From Bos javanicus (taxonomy: Eukaryota; Chordata; Mammalia; Artiodactyla; Bovidae), in assembly GCF_032452875.1 (NCBI RefSeq), contig NC_083869.1, forward strand, positions 126,424,001 to 126,488,000: DNA of 64,000 nt, written 5' to 3'. Positions within the stretch are counted from its first letter, which is position 1. The number at the start of each line of letters is the position of its first letter. Below the pieces are notes generated by a model. It made no database searches. It had not been told where the DNA came from and saw nothing but the letters and a program-made list of their open reading frames with translations. Below are positions 53,754-64,000 of this stretch, in pieces. The position numbers and the translations under genes were made by a program.

Positions 53754-54440
53754 TGTCGTGGCAGTCTGAGGGCAGCTAGGAAAAGTATTTCCAGACACAG
53801 TATTTCAGAGAGGAGTGAGTTTATTAAGAATAAAGAGCAGAGATAATGAGAGTGCTGCAAGCTCACTGGGCTGACCTCCTGACAGACCAGGAGAGTCCAC
53901 AGGACACTGTTAGAAAAGTGGGCGGGCTCAAGGCAGAGCCACACTTTTGTGGGCTGGTAGCCAATTCTTATAGCCTCAAGACAAAGAAAATTCCTGTTGG
54001 AAGGGGGGCACTGGGTGATGGGTTAGGACACTACAGGGTGAGTACACCCAGGGTAGGCATTTTTGCCTAATATGGGGTCAGAATACTCTGGTAGTGGCTC
54101 AGATGGTAAAGAATCTGCCTGTCATGCAGGAGACCTGGGTTCAATCCCTGGGTTGGGAAGGACCCCTGGAAGAGGGCATGGCAACCCGCTCCAGCATTCT
54201 TGCCTGGAAAATCCCATGGGCAGAGGAGCCTGGTGGGCTACAGTCTGTGGGGTCACAAAGAGTCAGACACGACTGAGCAACTAACACTTTCTCTATTCGT
54301 GGGGTCAGGAAGCTGGCTGGTAAAGATCAGGGGGCTTTTTGCAACAGTTACAATGGGGCCAGTCAATTCCAGAGGTGACCTTGGTTCTGGGCTCCACTTC
54401 TGTGGCCTTGGTGCAAGGCCTCGCACCTGTGACCTTGGTA
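53754..54440 (-). mobile_element. probable solitary endogenous-retrovirus LTR, reverse, with a nested Bov-tA
   Basis: The piece filling the split CHR starts TG and, read in reverse, shows LTR-like order: an 'attggc' (CCAAT-type) next to 'ctataag' (TATA-like), then 'aataaactcactcc' (polyadenylation signal) and a terminal segment. Possible 6-bp TSD 'tgcaac' (53,748-53,753) and 'tggaat' (54,441-54,446), two mismatches. No viral coding sequence. Family not identified. Confidence 0.55.
54084..54300 (+). mobile_element. Bov-tA SINE inside the LTR
   Basis: Head 'ggtagtggctcagatgg', B-box 'ggttcaatccc', body, end 'gagcaactaac'. TSD 'ggggtcagaa' (54,074-54,083) against 'ggggtcagga' (54,301-54,310). 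Confidence 0.93.
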
Positions 54441-54733
54441 TGGAATTACTGAAGCCCAAGGCCCAGAGCTTGTGCTCTACAACAGGAGAAGCCACCGCAA
54501 CGAGAAGCCCACACAAGGAGAGAGCAGCCCTTGCTCGCTGAAGCTAGAGAAAGCCCGCATGCAGCAACAAAGACCCAGTCGGAGCCAAAAATAGATAAAT
54601 AAATGGCAATGTTCCTTAAGCTCTTTGGCCGCTCTAATTGTTTCCCATCTGACCCTCTTGTGTAGTCTCTCTTCCCTCGTGGTGTTTCTTACACTACTGC
54701 CAGCCAGAGTGATCATTCTAAAATGCAAGGTTG

Positions 54734-54862
54734 GGGTTTCCCTGGCAATCCAGTGGTTAAGACTCTACTTCCATTATAGGGGGCATGGGTTCGATCCCTG
54801 ATTGGGGAACTAAGATTCCGCATGCTGCATGGCGTGGTCAAAAGAAAAGAAAAAAAAAAAAA
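54734..54862 (+). mobile_element. short CHR-type SINE with TSD
   Basis: 'gggtttccctggcaatccag', B-box 'ggttcgatccc', 'ctgcatggcgtggtc', A tail. TSD 'gcaaggttg' (54,725-54,733) against 'ggaaggttg' (54,863-54,871). Confidence 0.9.
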
Positions 54863-55253
54863 GGAAGGTTGATGAAGCCATTCCCCAGCTCAGAATCTTT
54901 CAAAGGCTCCCACTGCCTTATGGAATTAAGTTCAAACTCCAGGCTGTTTCACCCCTTTGTGATTTTGCTCATGCTGTGCCCACTGCCAGGGATGCCTTTT
55001 CTCACTATCTGCCTGACAACTCCTCCCCATATTTTGGGACTCAGTTCAGGCATCAGCTCCTCTTGATACTTTTCCTGACACCTGGCCCTTCGACAGAACT
55101 GGCCACAGCCTCCTTTGTACCAGTTGCTCCCCTCTCCACCATACTATAATAACATCACTTATCACATAGTCAGGTAATTTTCTATTTCATTATCTGACTC
55201 CCTCCCTGGATTTAAAGCTCCTTGTTTATGAATCTTGAATCAAGGGGTAGATC

Positions 55254-55538
55254 CCAGACTTCCGTGGTGATCCAGTGTTTGAGAATCTGCCTGCCAACGC
55301 AGAGGACAGTTTTGATCCCTGGTCTGGGAGGATTCCACATGCTGCTTGGCAACTAAGGCCACGTGCCACAACCACTGAAGCCTGTGCCCCAGAGCTTGTG
55401 TTCCACAAGAGAAGCCGCTACAGTGAGAAGCCCACGCACCGCAACTGGAGAGTAGCCCCCGCTCACTGCATCAGAAAAAGCCCTCGTGCAGCAGCAAAGA
55501 CCCAGTGCAGCCAAAATAAAGAAATAAAATGAAAAACT
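55254..55538 (+). mobile_element. CHR-type SINE (long form)
   Basis: Head 'ccagacttccgtggtgatcc', body 'ggcaactaaggccacgtg', 'agtagcccccgctcactgc', tail 'aataaagaaataaaatg'. Confidence 0.9.
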
Positions 55539-55631
55539 TAAAAAGCTGTATATCCCAGCACCTAGTACTGTGTCTTGTTTATACTAGAAGTTCTATAAAT
55601 GCTTGCTCAATAAGGAATTCATCTAAAACAT

Positions 55632-55759
55632 TTTGTTTATTTATTTATTTTGGCTGTACCACTCGGCTTGCGGGATCTTGGTTCCCCAACCAGGGATTGT
55701 ACCTGTGCCATGGCAGTGAAAGCTCAGAATACTAACCACTCGGTCACCAGGGAATTCCC
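55632..55759 (-). mobile_element. short CHR-type SINE, reverse, with TSD
   Basis: Tail complement '(ttta)n', 'cttggttccccaaccagg', head complement 'cggtcaccagggaattccc'. TSD 'catctaaaaca' (55,620-55,630) against 'catctaacac' (55,761-55,770). Confidence 0.9.
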
Positions 55760-56065
55760 ACATCTAACACTTTAATTTCCACAAGGCTTTCATTATAATG
55801 TGGCATTTGATTCTGATAAGTGGCAAAGCAAGGACTTGAACCCAGGTTTTCTAAAAGGAAGGAAAAAACTCAAACCCTGTAGTAGATACTATTTTTGCTC
55901 TCTCCAAATCCTTTCAGATCTTTTACCAGTTCCTCCCCACCTCTTTCAGGTGCTGCTTGCTTTTGTTTCCAATAACCAGCACCTGCGGCTCTTCCCAGGA
56001 GGATGGTCCTCAGGCTACTAGAATGGCTTTGATTGTTTCCTCTTCCCTTTGCAATTGTGTCACCT

Positions 56066-56258
56066 CAGTTGAGTCAGACTCTGCAACCCTGTGGACTGTA
56101 GCCCACCAGGCTCCTCCGTCCATGGGATTCTCCAGGCAAAAATACTAGAGAGGGTTGCCATTCCCTATTCCAGAGGCTCTTCCTGACCCAGGGATGGAAC
56201 ACACATGTCTTTTGTTTCCTGAATTAGCAGGCGGGTTCTTTACCACTAGTGGCACCTA
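56066..56258 (-). mobile_element. Bov-tA SINE, reverse, diverged
   Basis: 'gtcacctcagttgagtcag', body, then head complement with 'gacccagggatggaacac' and 'ggttctttaccactagtgg'. Confidence 0.88.
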
Positions 56259-56534
56259 GAAGTCCTTGCTCTTCCCTAGCCTCTAGCAAATGACTAACTG
56301 GAGGTGGGAATTTGCAAACTCTGTTGACTGTCTCCAGTAGAATTTATACTCTTGAGTTCCCTAAGGGATTAAGCTACCCTTTCTGGGACTGCCTGAAACC
56401 TCCTTTTTGCTTGGCTTCTTTTTCTTCTTTGCCCTGCTTCCCCTTGGCCCTTTCTGGCTTCGTGGAGGACTTCCTTAATTAATTTCCTATCTAGGATTGT
56501 TGTCAAACTCTGCTTCTAAGGTTCCCAAAGCATC

Positions 56535-56770
56535 CAACTAAGCATTTCCTTAGTTCCTACTATACTTCGGAAACTGTTACGTGCTCTTACAAAAGCTAGT
56601 TTATTTATACCTCACCAACTCTCTGTGAATGACATATATGAATTTCTTTTTTTTCACACCTGAATAAACAGGCTTAGAGAGCCAAGGTAATTTATCCAAG
56701 GTCACAGCCATCAGAAGAGTCAGAAGTTGAACCTAGTTACTTATACTCCAAAGATGTGTCCTTTTCACTA
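56535..56770 (-). mobile_element. MIR SINE, reverse
   Basis: 'cttagagagccaaggtaatt', 'ccaaggtcacagccatcag', 'gttgaacctagttacttat' in reverse MIR order. Confidence 0.68.
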
Positions 56771-57054
56771 AGTCTTGATGCCTCTTGTGACTCTAAATTC
56801 AATGTTTTTCTCTTTGTGAGGACAGCATCATAGGCTGACTGAGTTTAGTGGGAACTCTTTTATTTTGGACATTTATCTGCACATCTGGTGGATTCTTTTG
56901 CCAGTCTGTATAACTTTTAGTAATGTCAGATAAATAGTAAGAGCAGGTAAGAGATAAAAAGCGCTTCATCAAAATAGGCTTGCTCTTTTCTCTCCTACAG
57001 GATGCTCCTACAATAACTATATATCATTCTAATAACTTGTGATCTTCTTCCAGT

Positions 57055-57195
57055 TTCCTAACTCTCTGGGCCTCAATTTTATCATCTTTAAAATGGGGAA
57101 ATAAGATAATAAGAATACCCACCTTAGTTGATAGGTTAATGAAAACCACTTAGAACTGACACACAGTGTGCCTTCAATGCATGGTGGTTACTGTT
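57055..57195 (+). mobile_element. MIR SINE
   Basis: 'ttcctaactctctgggcctc', 'atctttaaaatggggaaataag', 'agaactgacacacagtgtgcc'. Confidence 0.7.
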
Positions 57196-57404
57196 GTTGT
57201 TATTAAAACTGCTCCTTAATATTAAACATGCTATTTTCCAAAAGGCTGTGTATAAGTCCTTTTGGTCACATGTGCATTACAGTGTAGAGACTCAGGATGG
57301 ACAAAACACTAGCAATGAGTCACTTACAGAAGCCCTGTGTGTACTAAGAAAGAGCTTGTTCCTCAGATATCAATATTGTTATCAGTATTTCCAAGTAGGT
57401 AGAT

Positions 57405-57597
57405 TGTTGTTGTTTAGTTGCTAAGTCATGTCTGACTTTTCTTCCCCATGGACTGCAGCATGCCAGGCTTTCCTGTCTTTCACTATCTCCTGGAATTTGC
57501 TCAAACTCATGTCCATTGAGTTGGTGATGCCAACCAACTGTCTCATCCTCGTTGCCCCCTTCTCCTCCTGTCCTCAATCTTTCCTAGCATCAGAGTA
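57405..57597 (-). mobile_element. old BovB 3' end, reverse
   Basis: 'ttgttgttgtttagttgctaag', 'gactgcagcatgccaggc', 'gtccattgagttggtgatgcc', ending 'ttcctagcatcagagta'. Same older type as at 44,617. Confidence 0.88.
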
Positions 57598-58219
57598 GAT
57601 AAAAAGTATTATTGAGTTGTTCACAGTCCACAGAAGTTAATTCCTAGTCCCTCTTGTGGTGACTCATAGAATTACCATTTTCACTTAGATAAATCATAGA
57701 CTTACAGGATCGCATTTGCAGGAGTTGTCAGACACTGAAAGACCACTTTAGTTCAGAGGTTACAAAGCTAGAGTTCCAGACCCCCATATGTTAGAGAAGG
57801 GCTAATGAATATTTTTCAAAATTTCAAAAAGTCTAGCTAAAATTGTTCTTATGACAGAAAAAAGTTTTTTTCTACACAAATTAACTTTTTTAATCCTTTG
57901 AGGTAGGTGTCACACTATTATTCCCGTTTTGCAGATGGGGAAGTTAATTCATAAAGACATTGATTAATCTGCCCAAGCAAGCAAATAACAGAAATGGCTT
58001 TGAACTCAGGCAGTGTAGCTTCAGGGCCTATCTCATCACCTAATTGCCTAGCTGTATAGTTGCAGTAGTACTAGCTCTATTTCCCCAGTGTCCACTATAT
58101 ATGCCAGTCCACAAATGAAGCTCACATCGTATTTTCTCACTCCGGAGCTGCGTTTTGCAGATAAAAAAGCTCAGACTCAAAAAGGGCACAAGGAAGGTTA
58201 GGAGTGAAAGATTCGTCAC
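57598..58219. other. unassigned with a reverse MIR
   Basis: 57,890-58,040 ('gttttgcagatggggaag', 'gctttgaactcaggcagtg') is a reverse MIR. The rest is unrecognised. Confidence 0.5.
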
Positions 58220-58629
58220 CTCTTTGTGAAGATGGATTCACAGGTGTATACAGATGTCAAAATATCCAATTTACACTGTGTAGTCTATGGTATGTCAGTT
58301 TTATTTCAATAGAGCTGTTTTTAAAAACAGCAAGAAAAATATTTTAAAAATAAAAACAGCATGGAGATGTCAGGTTGTAACATGAGACTGGTAAAAATTA
58401 TAAAGCTGGGGAATGTTAACTGTTAGCCGGAATGAGGGGATATAGAGGTTCAAGAGCCAATGAAGCCATTCTGGAGAACAATTTGCCAGTAGACAGTCAG
58501 GTGAATTCTGGCTTTAGCCTATGTCCCAGTAATTCTGTTCTTGAGTCAACATTAAAAAATAAGAGTCACATCACAGTGAAACTGCACAAAATCAAGGAAA
58601 AGAAAACACAAAAATATTCAGGAGAGGGG

Positions 58630-58747
58630 GACTTTTTTGGCTTTGTGGTGCAGCTTATGAGACCCTTAGTTCTCCGATCAGGGATCAAACCTGAGCCCCC
58701 TGCATTGAAAGTACACAGTGTTAACCACTGAACCACCAGGGAAGTCC
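58630..58747 (-). mobile_element. short CHR-type SINE, reverse, with TSD
   Basis: 'gacttttttggctttgtgg', 'gatcagggatcaaacctg', head complement 'gaaccaccagggaagtcc'. Exact TSD 'caggagagggg' at 58,619-58,629 and 58,748-58,758. Confidence 0.92.
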
Positions 58748-58802
58748 CAGGAGAGGGGTACTTTTAACTACAATATTAATATTTACTTTAAATACTATAA
58801 AG

Positions 58803-58825
58803 CTATAGTATAAAGTATACTATAG
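58803..58825. repeat. perfect AT-rich inverted repeat
   Basis: 'ctatagtata' and 'tatactatag' are exact complements around 'aag'. Neighbouring 'ctataatataaagc' variants suggest slippage. Confidence 0.9.
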
Positions 58826-59153
58826 TATAAACTATAATATAAAGCTTTAGTAATAAAACAGTGTGGTATTATGTTAAGACATATAGCTAATAGAATAGAG
58901 AGTTAAGGGACAGAGCCACATGTATATGGTCAATTGGTTACCAAGAAAGTGCTGTAAAAGGATAGTCAGTCTTTCAAAAAATGGTGCAGAACCAACTTGG
59001 ATATCCATAAGTAAAAAATAAATTTCAACTCTTCTCTCATACCATACAAAAAAATTGATTTGAAGTGGATCATAAAGCTAATCATAAATGCTAAACTTGG
59101 CAAGAAAGTAGAAGAAAATCTTTGAGAACTTGGGATAGAAAAAGCTTTCTTAG

Positions 59154-59374
59154 GAACTTCTCTGGTGGTCCAGTGGCTAAGACTCCGTGCTCCCAATGCA
59201 GGGAACTTAGGTTCTATCCTTGGTCAGGAAACTAGATCCCACATGCCCCAACTAAAGATCCTTGCATGCTGCAAGGGAGATCGAAGATCCCATGTACTGC
59301 AACTATGACCTGGCACAACCACATAAATAAGTAAAAAGAACTTTTAAAGTCACTTAAAAGAAAGAAAGAAAGAA
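59154..59374 (+). mobile_element. CHR-type SINE with exact 17-bp TSD
   Basis: Head 'gaacttctctggtggtccag' and body with a repeated 'agatccca/gatcccat' region; the tail has become (AAAG)n. The exact TSD 'agaaaaagctttcttag' at 59,137-59,153 and 59,375-59,391 is the longest in the window. Confidence 0.93.
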
Positions 59375-59959
59375 AGAAAAAGCTTTCTTAGAGTTAAAAA
59401 AGAAAATTAACCATCAGAGAAAAACTTTACATTGAACCTAATTGATAAAATCTTCTGATCTTCTAAAGACAACACAAGTTGCAGACTAGGGGAAAATATT
59501 TTTTATGTATATTTCTGACAAGGAAACTGTATCCAGAATATGTAAAAAAAAAAAAAAAAGCATCTATCAACTCAATAATAAGAAAACTCAGGGAAAAAGA
59601 AGCGAATGATTTGTTCAGACTCTTTTCCAAGGAAGATATACAAAGAGTGAACAAGCACACGAGGAGATAGATGCTCAGCATCGTTAGGCATCAGGGGAAA
59701 TGCAGATTAAACCACAATGAGATATATCTGTGTGCTTTCACCAGGAAAGCTGTAATTTAAACAGGCATAACACCAAGTATCAGTGATGTTGCTGAGCAAC
59801 CAGAACCCTCATATGTGGCTGATGGGATTGTAAAGTGGTTCATACAAATATTTTGAAGAACAGTTTGATAGTTTCTTATAAAGTTGAACATATGCTTAAC
59901 TTACGACCCAGCAATTCTACTTCTAGATTAATAAAAACGTATGTCTACAAAATGTCTTG

Positions 59960-60190
59960 GGACTTCTCTGGTGGTCCAGTGGCTAAGATTCCATACTCCC
60001 AATGCAGGGGACCCATGTTCCATCCTTGGTCAGAGAATGAGATCTCTCATGTCACAACTAAGGAGCCTGCATGACAGAACAAAAAAAAGAGCCCGCATGC
60101 CTCAATAAAGATGGAATAACCTCCATGCTGCAACTGAGACCTGCTGCAGCCAAATAAATAATTAATTTTTTTAACTTAAAAAAACCTAGT
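59960..60190 (+). mobile_element. CHR-type SINE
   Basis: Head 'gggacttctctggtggtccag', body 'cacaactaaggagcctgc', 'gctgcaactgagacctgc', tail 'aaataaataattaat'. Inserted in the L1. Confidence 0.9.
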
Positions 60191-60690
60191 CCTTAAAAAA
60201 GTTTTGCATATGAATGTTTATAGCAGCTCTATTCATAATAGCCCCAGATTGCAAGTAACCCAAATGTCTTCGATTACAGGTAAATGAATAAATAGATTGT
60301 GGCATAATAATGCAAAGGAATACCACTTGGCAATAAAAAGGAATTAACTATTGAAATATGCAATTATGGATGAATCTTGAAAACATCAGGCTGATGAAGG
60401 AAGTTAGACAAAAAAGAGTATATCAGCACATCATATCTTACCCTCTTTACGTGAAATTTTAAGGCAAAACTGGAAATAGAATCAGTGGTTTTCTGCAGGT
60501 AGAGAGGTTAATAGCAAAAGAGTATGAGAGAATTTAGGGGGCTAATGTAAATGTTCTGTATCATGCTTGGGGAGTTTTTGCATAAGTATATATATTTGTC
60601 AAAACTCATTCAACTGTATAGTTTAAGTGGATGTATTTTATTGAGTGAAAATTAGAACATTTCTTTCACTTTGATTTTAAAAATAAAAAA

Positions 60691-61983
60691 GATCAGAAGA
60701 ACACAAAAGGAGAAGGAGGGGAAGAGGAAAGTGAAGGTGAGGGAGAAGAAAACATCTCTCGGGCTCAGAAATGGAAAGTCATTTACCTAAGGTCACATAG
60801 CTGATGAACTGTTGAGCTGAGAGCCCAGTCTAGATCAACTGACTTCAAATCTCAGTCTCTTCCCACTGTTCCCATCAGCAAATGTGGTTTGATTTTACAC
60901 ACAGGATTAGTAAAAGAAAAAATAACATAAAGGGAGATTTAGTGGTTTTAAGCAAACAGAACAGTTGGTTGGGTTTTAGTCCCTTATATTACGGATGAGA
61001 AACCTGAAGTCCAGAGAAGGAGGTGACTTACCCAAGGTCACACAGCTGGTAAATAACAGGATTGGGACAATAACTCGGCTTCAGTGTTTTTATGATTTCT
61101 CCCAGAGACACTTTTTCTCCAATTTCATTCTATTATTTTTCTCTGCCTTAAAGAGTTACTTAAGAAAAGAGTAAAGAAAGAGTAAGAAAAAAGATTGAAA
61201 AAACAATAGTCAAATGAGTGTTGCAAGCAACAAAAATAAAAAGAGGCAAGAGCAAGCTATGGGGCTCAAATGATTAAGAATGTTTTTCTGGAGGAGGCGG
61301 GCCTTGATGGAAACCTGGAAAGACAGCCATAGTGATACTTGTGAGCAAGAGAGTTTAATTACAGGGGAGAAGGTAGATTTCATGGGAATATGTTTACAAG
61401 GTACCCTGCTATCCCATTTAGAATGTTTTCCTCTGGAAACCTGCCAACCCCAAAATGTTATCTTTCACTGGAACCTTAATATTTTAGGTTGAGATCATAT
61501 TCATGTTTCCAGGAGTCCTAGGTCAGGGAAACTCTCCAACACACTGAATGCAGAATTCAATCATGAGCTCTTCCATCACTTCATAACTGTGTCTACTGAG
61601 TGGGAGTGCAAAGTATGAAGAGGTGTGGTGTAAGGGGTATGACCCTGTGTGAACTTCTCAGGTGCAAAAAGACAGATCCTGGGGAGACTTGGAGGCTGTG
61701 GATGATGAGAATGGACCCTTTGTTGACCTCTTAGGGTAGTACTTGCTGGGGTAAGAAACAAACCCATGAACAGTTTATTTTGGACTAATGTGAAGTCCAG
61801 AACAGGTGTCCCTGATTGACATGTGATCTTCTTCTAAACAGTGATTCATTAACCCAAGCTCTTTCCATCTCATGGCTCTGCCATCTCACCACATAAAGCC
61901 CAAAGTGACTATGTTTGTCAAACCACAGAATGGAGAAAGAGATGGGGAGGTCTTCTTGGGAGGATTTTGTGAACAGATAATAT
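60691..61983. other. unassigned with two reverse MIR remnants
   Basis: Purine-rich tract at 60,690-60,757. MIR traces at 60,770-60,870 ('tacctaaggtcacatagctg') and 60,985-61,090 ('cccaaggtcacacagctgg'). 61,800-61,983 resembles an unnamed old repeat that seems to resume after the BovB at 63,107. No exon. Confidence 0.5.
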
Positions 61984-63106
61984 TGCCAATATCCACTGGA
62001 TCATCGAAAAAGCAAGAGTTCCAGAAAAACATCTATTTCTGTTTTATTGACTATGCCAAAGCCTTTGACTGTGTGGATCACAATAAACTATGGAAAATTC
62101 TTCAGGAGATGGGAATACCAGACCACCTGACTTGCCTCTTGAGAAACCTATATGCAGGTCAAGAAGCAACAGTTAGAACTGGACATGGAACAACAGACTG
62201 GCTCCAAATAGGAAAAAGAGTACGTCAAGGCTGTATATTGTCACCCTGCTTATTTAACTTAAATGCAGAGTACATCATGAGAAACGCTGGGCTGGAAGAA
62301 GCACAAGCTAGAATCAAGATTGCCGGGGAAAATATCAATAACCTCAGATATGCAGATGACACCACCCTTACGGCAGAAAGTGAAGAGGAACTAAAAAGCT
62401 TCTTGATGAAAGTGAAAGAAGAGAGTGAAAAAGTTGGCTTAAAGCTCAACATTCAGAAAACGAAGATCATGGCATCTGGTCCCATCACTTCATGGCAAAT
62501 AGATGGGGAAACAGTGTCAGACTTTGTTTTTTGGGCTCCAAAATCACTGCAGATGGTGACTGAAGCCATGAAATTAAAAGACGCTTACTCCTTGGAAGGA
62601 AAGTTATGACCAACCTAGATACCATATTCAAAAGCAGAGACATTAGTTTGCCAACAAAGGTCCATCTAGTCAAGGCTATGGTTTTTCCAGTGGTCATGTA
62701 TGGATGTGAGAGTTGGACTGTGAAGAAGGCTGAGCACTGAAGAATTGATGCTTTTGAACTGTGGAGAAGACTCTTGAGAGTCCCTTGGACTGCAAGGAGA
62801 TCCAACCAGTCCATTCTAAAGGAGATCAGCCCTGGGTGTTCTTTGGAAGGAATGATGCTGAAGCTGAAACTCCAATACTTTGGCTACCTCATGCGAAGAG
62901 TTGACTCATTGGAAAAGACTCTGATGCTGGGAGGAATTGGGGGCAGGAGGAGAAGGAGACGACAGAGGATGAGATGGCTGGATGGTATCACCGACTCGGA
63001 CATGAGTTTGAGTGAACCCCAGGAGTTGGTGATGGACAGGGAGGCCTGGCATGCTGTGATTCATGGTGTCACAAAGAGTCAGACACAACTGAGCGACTGA
63101 ACTGAA
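61984..63106 (+). mobile_element. BovB LINE, 5'-truncated
   Basis: From 'attgccaatatccactgg' through RT and the C-terminal region to 'gagcgactgaactgaa'. A 12-bp loss near 62,514 (missing 'gtggaaacagtg') and a frameshift near 62,535 break the frame. Confidence 0.96.
62010..62609 (+). pseudogene. BovB reverse-transcriptase fragment
   Basis: An open frame covers the RT palm of a BovB copy, with F-I-D-Y-A-K-A-F-D (from about 62,040) and an intact Y-A-D-D box (62,349-62,360). The same frame stays open upstream to 61,872, but that part is flanking non-LINE sequence, so the fused N-terminus is accidental. The frame shifts near 62,535 and stops at 62,609. The endonuclease domain is missing, so no autonomous activity is expected. 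Confidence 0.9.
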
Positions 63107-63259
63107 TGTGTGCTCACATCCCATTGGCTAGAACTCTGTCACATGGGCACATCTAATAGCAAGTGTAGTCTAGCTGTGTGCCCAGGAAGAAAAGGAAACA
63201 GAGTCAGAGGGGACACAGACAAAAGGGACCTTGCCCATGGTATGCAAATAAAATAACTA

Positions 63260-63485
63260 CCACATTCAATGAATGTCTGCTTTAGTGCCAAACACGGTGC
63301 TGGGCACTTTACTTAACTCAGTCCTCTGAAACACTTGTGTAAAGTAGGTATATTATACAGACAATGATAGAGAAAAACACTGAGGTTCAGAAAGGTTAGA
63401 TATTTTACCCAAAGTCATACAGATAGTTGGTGGTAGAGCCAAGTTTTCAAGCCTGGGTCTGTCTGATTCTAGAGCCCAGACTAGT
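63260..63485 (-). mobile_element. MIR SINE, reverse
   Basis: 'gtgctgggcactttacttaac', 'aacactgaggttcagaaagg', 'ttttacccaaagtcatacag', 'gattctagagcccagactag' follow reverse MIR order. Confidence 0.75.
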
Positions 63486-64000
63486 TGTAAGAATGGGATC
63501 CCTTGGACTTGTGTTCCTTATTTTTATTGATATCTGATCATCTTTCTATAAACTACTAAAGAGCAAACAAATTATTCATGTATGCATCCTCCCAGTTCTT
63601 CCCAGTATTGGCTGTGATCAATAATTTTTTTTTTTTTTAATTCTTGGCTGCACTGAGTCTTTGTTGCCATGTTCAGGCTTTCTCTAGTTGTGGCCCCCTG
63701 TTGCAGTGGCCCCTCTTGCTGCAGAGCATGGGCTCCAAAGTGTGCGGGCTTCAGCAATTGCAGCTCTTGGACACTAGAACAGGGCTCAGTAATCATGGTG
63801 CCCAGGCTCCACAGCATGTGGATTTCATTTCGTTTTGTCCCTGAGCAGCATTCCACGGACTGAATGTGCCATAATTCCTTTAACCCATTCATCTGTTGAT
63901 GGACATTTCCCCCCATTTTGGCTCATATGAATATTCATGTAGGAGCTTTGTGTGGACATATGTTTTTATTTCTCTTGGGTAAATAGAGTTGACCCACAGC
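63486..64000 (-). mobile_element. old L1 3' region, reverse, running off the window
   Basis: 'cattcatctgttgatggacat', 'cccattttggctcatatgaat', 'gagctttgtgtggacatatg' match reverse L1 ORF2 end. A CHR SINE lies at 63,625-63,820. Confidence 0.72.
63625..63820 (-). mobile_element. CHR-type SINE, reverse, head missing
   Basis: T-run, 'cttggctgcactgagtctttg', 'ggctttctctagttgtgg', 'gcgggcttcagcaattgc', ending at 'ccacagcatgtgg' before the tRNA head, so the copy is 5'-truncated. Confidence 0.85.

Larger units (their letters stand above)
53598..54600 (+). mobile_element. CHR-type SINE (long form), split by an LTR
   Basis: The head and first half lie at 53,598-53,753 (B-box 'ggttcgatccc', 'gagcccacacaatgcaac'); the second half is at 54,447-54,600 ('actgaagcccaaggccc', 'ggagaagccaccgcaac', 'agagaaagcccgcatgc'). 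Confidence 0.88.
54630..55615 (+). mobile_element. L2 LINE 3' region, split by two CHR SINEs
   Basis: 'ccagccagagtgatcattc', 'caaaggctcccactgcc', 'gcccactgccagggatgcc', 'gacacctggcccttcgac', and the terminal 'agcacctagtactgtgtc', 'ttctataaatgcttgctc'. Confidence 0.78.
56259..57404. other. unassigned with two MIR remnants
   Basis: Reverse MIR at 56,535-56,770 ('gtaatttatccaaggtcacag') and plus-strand MIR at 57,055-57,195 ('gggcctcaattttatcatc', 'aaaatggggaaataagataat'). No exon seen. Confidence 0.5.
58220..58850 (+). mobile_element. old L1 3' fragments
   Basis: 'tatggtatgtcagttttatttc' (an L1 3' end) and 'gccattctggagaacaatttgcc', 'cccagtaattctgttcttgag' (ORF2 C-terminal region). A CHR SINE interrupts at 58,630. 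Confidence 0.6.
58851..60690 (+). mobile_element. old L1, ORF2 3' half to 3' UTR, split by two CHR SINEs
   Basis: 'ccaacttggatatccataag', 'ctcttctctcataccatac', 'gaaactgtatccagaatatg', 'agattaaaccacaatgagat', 'cgacccagcaattctacttc', 'gtttatagcagctctattcat', 'attttattgagtgaaaattag'. Stops and frameshifts throughout. Confidence 0.85.

Noticed and set aside
61872..62009. N-terminal part of the 245-codon frame ending at 62,609
   Set aside because: The first ~45 codons are unrelated flanking sequence joined by chance to the BovB RT frame; it is not a host-LINE fusion gene.

Overview
The window is nuclear DNA from a ruminant, most probably a bovid. The evidence is the dense set of lineage-specific retroelements: RTE-clade BovB LINEs, tRNA-headed Bov-tA SINEs, dimeric BOV-A2 SINEs with AGC tails, and L1 copies with the ruminant-type 3' end. 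I cannot separate cattle, sheep, goat or buffalo from sequence alone. No bacterial, plasmid or viral genome features are present, and I recognise no intact host protein-coding exon. The longest open frames are BovB reverse-transcriptase remnants or GC-rich open frames in a CpG island.

Layout. From 1 to about 36,150 the DNA is mostly layers of retroelements. Old LINEs (L2, L1M-type) and old MaLR LTRs form the substrate. Cetartiodactyl CHR-type tRNA SINEs, then BovB, Bov-tA and BOV-A2, are inserted into them. Many young insertions still have readable target-site duplications (TSDs). The best nests are 4,590-6,530 (L2 holding an LTR, an L1 that itself holds a double-headed Bov-tA, and a BOV-A2), 13,190-14,860 (L1 split by BovB), and 16,037-18,390 (CHR split by two tandem Bov-tA, one split by BovB, which is split by BOV-A2).

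From 36,150 to 42,817 the character changes. A CpG island at about 36,290-37,560 carries GC boxes, NRF1-like and E2F-like sites and a four-run G-quadruplex motif. It is followed by about 5 kb with only ancient MIR and L3 remnants. This is the most likely functional part of the window: probably a CpG-island promoter or first exon, with gene name and strand undetermined. A second stretch nearly free of ruminant repeats is 50,270-53,597.

From 42,650 to 64,000 nested repeats return: L2 copies cut by BovB, CHR and BOV-A2; a probable solitary LTR inside a CHR SINE at 53,754-54,440; a long L1 at 58,851-60,690; and a BovB with an intact catalytic motif at 61,984-63,106. I found no new biological system. 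The points most worth checking are the CpG island, a probable SINE-L1 chimeric insertion at 6,820-7,079, the nested loci, and several local structures (G-quadruplexes, palindromes, a 58-bp tandem duplication).
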